The position numbers and the translations under genes were made by a program. This document shows, in pieces, positions 58,836-64,000 of a DNA stretch of 64,000 nucleotides. Origin of the DNA: Pseudomonas phenolilytica (lineage in GTDB: Bacteria > Pseudomonadota > Gammaproteobacteria > Pseudomonadales > Pseudomonadaceae); contig NZ_CP058908.1 of the NCBI RefSeq assembly GCF_021432765.1, forward strand, positions 512,001-576,000. Direction: 5' to 3'. The notes beneath the pieces are model-generated. The model searched no databases and had not been told where the DNA came from. It saw only the letters and a list, made by a program, of their open reading frames with translations. Each line of letters begins with the position of its first letter. The first letter of the stretch is position 1.

Positions 58836-59422
58836 CCGGCCAGCTCGCCCTGCAGCGCTTCCAGCAGGGACTGGATCAGCTCGAGCTGCGCCTGCGGCGC
58901 CTCCAGCGCCAGCAGGTCGAGCTTCTGCCGGGGCTGGAACGGCAGCAGATAGGCCAGCTGTGCGGCGAGATCGCGCTGCCCGGCCGGCGTGCCGCCCATG
59001 CCCAGGCTTTCGACCATCGGATGGCGACCCAGCGCCTGCAGCAGCATCAGCAGATCGGCATGGCTGTCGTCCAGCGGCCGCTCGGCGAGCTCACCGAGCC
59101 AGCGTACGTGGGCAATGCTGAGCTGATCGCGCTGGACCTCGGAAGACTCCACGCAGAAGCGCCGCCCGCCCTCGACGCGAATACCCAACAGGCCGTTGGG
59201 CTGCTGCTGCCAGTCCCTGATCAGCGCCTCGCAGCCAATCCGGGCGAACGCCGCCGGCGCCGGACCGACTTCACTGCCCTCAAGAATATGCACCACACCG
59301 AACCCATGACCGGCCTTCAAGCAGCCGCTGAGCATGTCCAGGTAGCGCGGTTCGAAAACCTGCAGATCCAGCGTGCAGCCAGGAAACAACACGGTATCGA
59401 GCGGAAACAGCGGCAGCTTCAT
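58832..59422 (-). CDS. LON peptidase substrate-binding domain protein
   Basis: A 196-residue protein with only the N-terminal Lon substrate-binding fold: LPLFPLDTVLFPGCTLDLQVFEPRY at the start in two parts, GFGVVHILEGSEVGPAPAAFARIG, and GGRRFCVESSEV. There is no AAA+ or protease domain. Its role as an adaptor is inferred, not known. Its stop overlaps the convergent DedA-PAP2 stop by four bases, and lrgB begins 10 bp upstream on the same strand. Confidence 0.9.
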   Translation of the reverse strand: MKLPLFPLDTVLFPGCTLDLQVFEPRYLDMLSGCLKAGHGFGVVHILEGSEVGPAPAAFARIGCEALIRDWQQQPNGLLGIRVEGGRRFCVESSEVQRDQLSIAHVRWLGELAERPLDDSHADLLMLLQALGRHPMVESLGMGGTPAGQRDLAAQLAYLLPFQPRQKLDLLALEAPQAQLELIQSLLEALQGELAG

Positions 59423-59432
59423 GCAGGCTCCA

Positions 59433-60155
59433 TCACAGCAACAGGGTCACCACCAGCGGCAGCAGCACCGCCGTCATCACGCCCATCAGGCTCATTGCCA
59501 GCGCGGCGAAGGCGCCGCACTCGTCACTCTCCTGCAGCGCCTGGGCGGTACCCACCGCGTGGGCAGTCAGGCCGAGGGCCATGCCGCGGGCCGCCGGATG
59601 GCGCACACCACAGCGGCGCAGCAGCGCGGGGCCGAAGATCGCCCCGAGCACGCCGGTGATCATCACGAACACGGCCGCCAGCGCGACCACCCCGCCGATC
59701 TGCTCGGCCACCAGCATGGCGATGGGCGATGTCACCGACTTCGGCGCCAGGGTCATGAGGATCATCCGCTCGGCGCCGAACAGCCACGCCAGCGCCATGC
59801 CCAGCGCGGTGGCGGTGACGCCGGCTACCAACAGAGTGATCACGATCGGCGCGAACAGTTCGCGGATTCGCCGCAGATTCAGATACAACGGCACCGCCAG
59901 CGCCACCGTCGCCGGGCCAAGCATGACCGTCAGCAGCTGCGCGCTGTCGGCGTAATCGGCATAGCTGAGCCCGCACAGCAGCAGCACGCCGATGACCAGC
60001 AGCGCCGAGAGCAGGACCGGCTGCAGAAATACCCAGCGAGTCTTCTCGTAGGCGGCAAACGACAGCTGGAACGCGGCGAGCGTGACGCCGACACCGAATA
60101 GCGGGTGATGGATCAGCGCCTGCCAGGCGGCATGCCAGTCGAGCATCGTCGTCAT
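59433..60155 (-). CDS. lrgB: LrgB/CidB family antiholin-like protein
   Basis: A 240-residue membrane protein with about seven spans. LrgB motifs are GPATVALAVPLYLNL, LAPKSVTSPIAM and HAVGTAQALQESDECGAFAAL. In Staphylococcus LrgAB and CidAB act in murein hydrolase control and pyruvate or glycolate transport; the function in pseudomonads is not settled. Its ATG overlaps the lrgA stop (ATGA). Confidence 0.92.
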   Translation of the reverse strand: MTTMLDWHAAWQALIHHPLFGVGVTLAAFQLSFAAYEKTRWVFLQPVLLSALLVIGVLLLCGLSYADYADSAQLLTVMLGPATVALAVPLYLNLRRIRELFAPIVITLLVAGVTATALGMALAWLFGAERMILMTLAPKSVTSPIAMLVAEQIGGVVALAAVFVMITGVLGAIFGPALLRRCGVRHPAARGMALGLTAHAVGTAQALQESDECGAFAALAMSLMGVMTAVLLPLVVTLLL

Positions 60156-60514
60156 GCGTCCTCCCGCCGGCGGGTCTGCCGCTGGATCAGCGCCTGCATC
60201 AACCAGCCGGTGAACACCAGCGAGAGCAGCAGGGAAATCACCAGCACACCGACGATCGCCCAGAAGTCCTGCAGGATCGCCTCGGTATAGACCATCACGC
60301 CGACGGCAGGCGGCACCAGCAGCAGCGGCAGATAACGCAGCAGGCTGCTCGCCGCCACCTGCAGCGACTCGCTCGCACTGCCGCGCAGCAGCAGCGCCGC
60401 GAACAACAGCAACAGGCCGATGATCGGCCCCGGCAGCATCGGCACCAGCAACACATTAAGTACCGTGCCGAGCAGCTGGAACAGCACCAGCCAGGTCAGA
60501 CCGCGCAGCAGCAT
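60152..60514 (-). CDS. lrgA: LrgA/CidA family holin-like protein
   Basis: A 120-residue protein with four hydrophobic helices, matching LrgA/CidA: LFQLLGTVLNVLLVPMLPGPIIG, LRYLPLLLVPPAVGVMVY and AIVGVLVISLLLSLVFTGWL. It forms the first gene of the lrgAB pair, and translation of lrgB is coupled by a four-base overlap. GGAGG eight bases before the ATG at 60514 selects this start over one six codons upstream. Confidence 0.9.
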   Translation of the reverse strand: MLLRGLTWLVLFQLLGTVLNVLLVPMLPGPIIGLLLLFAALLLRGSASESLQVAASSLLRYLPLLLVPPAVGVMVYTEAILQDFWAIVGVLVISLLLSLVFTGWLMQALIQRQTRRREDA

Positions 60515-60679
60515 GGGAGCCCCCTCCGGCAAATGTCAGCGATTATAAGCCGCAACGGCGCGCCTCACGCAGCGGCGGCTTCGCTATGACGCGCCATTCG
60601 CCCGGTCATGGGTGATTGCGCGGGCAAAGGGTGCGTGCTGATCTTCAAGGACATCCACGCCCCGCAGAGGAACCGCCCC

Positions 60680-61135
60680 ATGCCCCAGGTACCGCTCGAT
60701 GAACTCAAGGACTACATCGGCAAGGAACTCGGCCACTCCGACTGGCTGACCATTGACCAGAGCCGCGTCGACCACTTCGCCGAGTGCACCGGCGATCACC
60801 AGTTCATTCATGTCGATCCGGAGAAGGCCAGGCAGACGCCGTTCGGCGGCACTATCGCGCACGGCTTCCTGTCGCTCTCGCTGCTGCCGCTGCTCATGGA
60901 AGACCTCATGGTGGTGCCGCAGGGCACCAAGATGGCAGTCAACTACGGGCTGGACAGTCTGCGCTTCATCCAGCCGGTGCGGGTCGGCTCGCGGGTGCGC
61001 CTGCACGCCACGCTGCTCGACGCCCACGAGAAGAACCCCGGCCAGTGGCTGCTCAAGACCCGCGCCGAGATGCAGATCGAAGGCGCGGAGAAACCTGCCT
61101 ATATCGCGCAGTCGCTGGCACTCTGCTTCGTCTGA
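60680..61135 (+). CDS. MaoC-like enoyl-CoA hydratase family protein
   Basis: A 151-residue hot-dog-fold protein. The hydratase-2 motif appears as DQSRVDHFAECTGDHQFIHVD, with D and H in TGDHQFIHVDPEKA and the GGTIAHGFLSLSLL helix. These enzymes hydrate 2-enoyl-CoA in beta-oxidation or polyhydroxyalkanoate supply. The start at 60680 follows AGAGGA; a longer upstream frame is less plausible. It is divergent from lrgA and precedes the MORN-C13 gene by 44 bp on the same strand. Confidence 0.9.
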   Translation: MPQVPLDELKDYIGKELGHSDWLTIDQSRVDHFAECTGDHQFIHVDPEKARQTPFGGTIAHGFLSLSLLPLLMEDLMVVPQGTKMAVNYGLDSLRFIQPVRVGSRVRLHATLLDAHEKNPGQWLLKTRAEMQIEGAEKPAYIAQSLALCFV

Positions 61136-61179
61136 GGCGATGCGGCATACTGCGGGTGTTCCGTCGTCTGGATGCCCGC

Positions 61180-62856
61180 ATGCGTCACCTGACTCCCCTG
61201 CTCCTTGCCTGCCTGCTCGCCGCCTGCGGCGACGGCGAACCGCTGCTGCCGCCGGACGCCGTGCTGCCCGATGGCGGGCGTTACCGCGGCACGCTGGTAA
61301 ATGGCCTGCTGCAGGGGCAGGGACGCATCGACTACCCCAACGGCAGCAGCTACCGCGGGCAGTTCAAGGAAGGCCAGTGGCACGGCCAGGGCAGTTGGAC
61401 CGGCGCCAACGGCGACCGCTACGAAGGCGCCTTCGAACACGGCCTGTTCCACGGCGAGGGACGCTTCAGCTACGCCGCCGGTGGCGTCTATGCAGGCCAG
61501 TTCCGCCAGGGCCGCATGCACGGGCTGGGCACCTTCAGCCAGGACGGCGCCCGCTACAGCGGCGAGTTCCAGAACGACCTCTATCACGGCGAAGGCGTCC
61601 TCGAATATGCCGACGGTGCGCGCTATCAGGGGCGCTTCGCCAACGGCCAGCCAGACGGCACCGGCACGCGCAGCGATGCGGACGGCTCGTACAGCGGGCA
61701 ATTCCGCGATGGCTTGCTCAACGGCGACGGCGTCTACCTTTCCGAGGACGGCGAACGCTATCGCGGTGGCTTCGCCGACGACAGTTTCCACGGCGCGGGC
61801 CGCTATGAAGATGGCGGCGGCGATGTCTGGGAGGGCCAGTTCGTTCACGGCGAACTCACCGGCGCCGGCCGCCACGCCAGCGCCGATGGCAGCCAGTATC
61901 GCGGTGAATTCCGCCGCTGGCAGTACCACGGTAGCGGCGTGCTGGAACGTGCCGACGGCAGCGTCTACCGCGGCGGGTTTCGACACGGCAAATTCAGCGG
62001 CGACGGCCAGCTGACCCTCGCCAACGGCAGCGTGCAGCGCGGCAGCTGGCGCAACGGGCACCGCGTGCGCGACGAGCACGGCAGGCGGCTGCCGGACCCG
62101 CTGGAAATCGGCCTGCTGCGCCAGGGCGCACTGCTCGACCAGGCGCTCACCGCAGTTCCGGCTTCCACGCCCGCCGCAGAGCTGTACAGCCTGGTGCTGG
62201 CCGGCGACGGTCGCCAGAGCGTGTTCCTGCGCGAGGCCGACTATGTGCAGCGCCTGCTAGCCGAGCGCTTCGCCGCGCGCGGACAGATCAGTCTGGTCAA
62301 CCACCGCGATCACCTCGGCGATCGCCCGCTGGCGACCCGCGAGAACCTGGCGCGTGCTGCCGCCATCCTGGCCGAACGCAGCGGGCCGGAAGATCTGGTG
62401 TTCATCTACCTCACCAGCCACGGCACGGCCGATCACCACTTGATCCTGCAGCAGCCACGCCTGGGGCTGGACGACTTGAGCGCGCCGGAGCTGGCCGATC
62501 TGCTCGCCCCGCTGGCCGAGCGCAACCAGGTGGTGGTGATCTCCGCCTGCTATTCCGGCGGCTTCATCGAACCGCTGAAAGACCCGAGGCGGCTGGTGAT
62601 GACCGCCGCGCGCGCCGACCGCGTGTCGTTTGGCTGCTCGGAGGAAAGCGATTTCACCTATTTCGGCCGCGCGCTGTTCGCCGAGGCGCTGCAGCAGACC
62701 GACGACATCGTGCACGCCTTCACGCTGGCGCAGGCGAGGGTTGCCGAACGCGAGCAGGCCGACGACTATCAGGCATCGGAACCCCAGATATGGGCGCCCG
62801 AGCCGGTCGTCGAACACTGGCGCAGCCTGCAGCAACGACGCGCCGCCTCACACTGA
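61180..62856 (+). CDS. MORN-repeat lipoprotein with C-terminal C13 family cysteine peptidase domain
   Basis: A 558-residue protein. The N terminus is a lipoprotein signal with lipobox L-A-A-C (C16) and glycine at +2, favouring the outer membrane. Residues about 32-300 hold eleven to twelve MORN repeats of 22-24 residues of the form GxxYxGxFxxGxxHGxGxxxxxD. Residues about 315-545 form a caspase-like C13 (legumain-type) peptidase domain with H414 in [10 protein letters not shown] and C457 in [10 protein letters not shown]. Both catalytic residues are intact, so it may be active. MORN repeats bind lipids or proteins; a MORN scaffold with a protease is rare. Function is unknown. Confidence 0.9.
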   Translation: MRHLTPLLLACLLAACGDGEPLLPPDAVLPDGGRYRGTLVNGLLQGQGRIDYPNGSSYRGQFKEGQWHGQGSWTGANGDRYEGAFEHGLFHGEGRFSYAAGGVYAGQFRQGRMHGLGTFSQDGARYSGEFQNDLYHGEGVLEYADGARYQGRFANGQPDGTGTRSDADGSYSGQFRDGLLNGDGVYLSEDGERYRGGFADDSFHGAGRYEDGGGDVWEGQFVHGELTGAGRHASADGSQYRGEFRRWQYHGSGVLERADGSVYRGGFRHGKFSGDGQLTLANGSVQRGSWRNGHRVRDEHGRRLPDPLEIGLLRQGALLDQALTAVPASTPAAELYSLVLAGDGRQSVFLREADYVQRLLAERFAARGQISLVNHRDHLGDRPLATRENLARAAAILAERSGPEDLVFIYLTSHGTADHHLILQQPRLGLDDLSAPELADLLAPLAERNQVVVISACYSGGFIEPLKDPRRLVMTAARADRVSFGCSEESDFTYFGRALFAEALQQTDDIVHAFTLAQARVAEREQADDYQASEPQIWAPEPVVEHWRSLQQRRAASH

Positions 62857-62875
62857 TTCGCCAAGGAGCATGACC

Positions 62876-63517
62876 ATGTATCTGACGCCCCAGCGCATTC
62901 TGCTTGCCGGCGCCACCGGACTGACCGGCGAACACCTGCTCGACCGACTGCTCAACGAACCCACCGTCGAACGCGTGCTGGCGCCGACGCGCAAGCCGCT
63001 GGCGGCGCACCCGCGCCTGGAAAACCCGGTCGGGCCGTTGCAGTCGCTGCTCGGACAGCTCAACGGTCCGGTCGATACCGCGTTCTGCTGCCTGGGCAGC
63101 ACGCTCAAGCAGGCTGGCACCCAGGAAGCGTTCCGTGCCATCGATTTCGATCTGGTGCTGGCCTTCGCCCGCCGCGCACGCGAGCTGGGCGCGCGGCACC
63201 TGCTGGTGATCAGTTCGCTGGGTGCCAGCCCGGACAGCCCGATCTTCTACTGCCGGGTCAAGGGCGAGATGGAAGCAGCGCTCGAGGCCCAGGACTGGCC
63301 GCAGCTGACCATCGCGCGGCCGTCACAGCTGCTCGGCCCGCGCCTGGAGTTGCGCCTGAGCGAGCGGATCGCCGCGCCGCTGTCGCAACTGCTGCCGGGC
63401 AAGTACCACGGCATCGAGGCCTGTACGCTGGCCCGCGCGCTGTGGCGTCTGGCGCTGGAGGAAGGCGACGGCGTGCGCATCGTCGAGTCCGACGAGCTGC
63501 GCAAGCTCGGCAAATAG
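62876..63517 (+). CDS. NAD(P)-binding Rossmann-fold oxidoreductase
   Basis: A 213-residue NAD(P)H-binding protein of the NmrA/TIP30-like group. The dinucleotide loop is [37 protein letters not shown] and [22 protein letters not shown] follow, and the YxxxK of SDRs appears as YCRVK. It may be a chaperone-like or regulatory reductase. The ATG at 62876 has AAGGAG seven bases upstream; an ATG at 62870 is too close to that site. It follows the MORN-C13 gene by 19 bp and could share its transcript. Confidence 0.87.
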   Translation: MYLTPQRILLAGATGLTGEHLLDRLLNEPTVERVLAPTRKPLAAHPRLENPVGPLQSLLGQLNGPVDTAFCCLGSTLKQAGTQEAFRAIDFDLVLAFARRARELGARHLLVISSLGASPDSPIFYCRVKGEMEAALEAQDWPQLTIARPSQLLGPRLELRLSERIAAPLSQLLPGKYHGIEACTLARALWRLALEEGDGVRIVESDELRKLGK

Positions 63518-63551
63518 CGGCGCCCCGGCAGCACGGACGCCGCCGACAGGA

Positions 63552-64000
<449 letters not shown>

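Overview
This is a high-GC (roughly 65 %, estimated by eye) gammaproteobacterial chromosome segment. Gene order and protein sequences point to Pseudomonas sensu lato, possibly the stutzeri group (inference). Diagnostic neighbourhoods are ladS-thiD-thiE-hemL, miaB-phoH-ybeY-corC-lnt, leuS-lptE-holA, and proA-nadD-rsfS-rlmH-mrdA-rodA-mltB-rlpA-dacC-ybeD-lipB-lipA. I saw no rRNA, tRNA, CRISPR array, transposase, integrase or prophage gene. The window is mostly core chromosome, cut through dxs on the left and orn on the right.

Layout. 1-8 kb: the 3' part of dxs, three short imperfect palindromes, an NYN-domain protein, a YciC-like membrane protein, a VOC protein, a short-chain dehydrogenase, a periplasmic solute-binding protein and helicase hrpB. 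8-16 kb: a lipoprotein coupled to a FieF-type metal exporter, a 300-bp gap with a candidate structured RNA on the minus strand, an Lrp regulator, a DUF2788 protein, a globin, rluE, a 1182-residue flippase/P-type ATPase fusion and a GNAT acetyltransferase. 16-29 kb: a DksA-type zinc finger protein, a TorF-like outer-membrane protein, oxaloacetate decarboxylase, an EamA transporter, a GNAT protein, DUF2789, amn, an acetyl-CoA hydrolase/CoA-transferase, a 521-bp spacer, an EF-hand protein, an AidB-type acyl-CoA dehydrogenase and a LadS-like sensor kinase without a receiver domain.

29-46 kb: thiD, thiE, hemL, a Sel1-repeat protein, miaB, then phoH-ybeY-corC-lnt (RNA maturation and lipoprotein acylation), a YdcF protein, a zinc-ribbon protein, leuS-lptE-holA, arfA with an internal hairpin, and an MltB-family lytic transglycosylase. 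46-57 kb: a long minus-strand block, often with ATGA overlaps, that joins proline and NAD synthesis, ribosome assembly, the rod-shape elongation machinery and lipoate synthesis. 57-64 kb: a DedA-PAP2 fusion, a LON-domain protein, lrgAB, a MaoC protein, a MORN-repeat/C13-peptidase lipoprotein, a NAD(P)-binding protein and the 3' part of orn.

The observations I would follow first are the minus-strand RNA at about 9488-9660, whose G-U pairs become A-C mismatches on the other strand; the flippase/P-type ATPase fusion; the MORN/C13 lipoprotein; the receiver-less LadS homologue; and the arfA hairpin.
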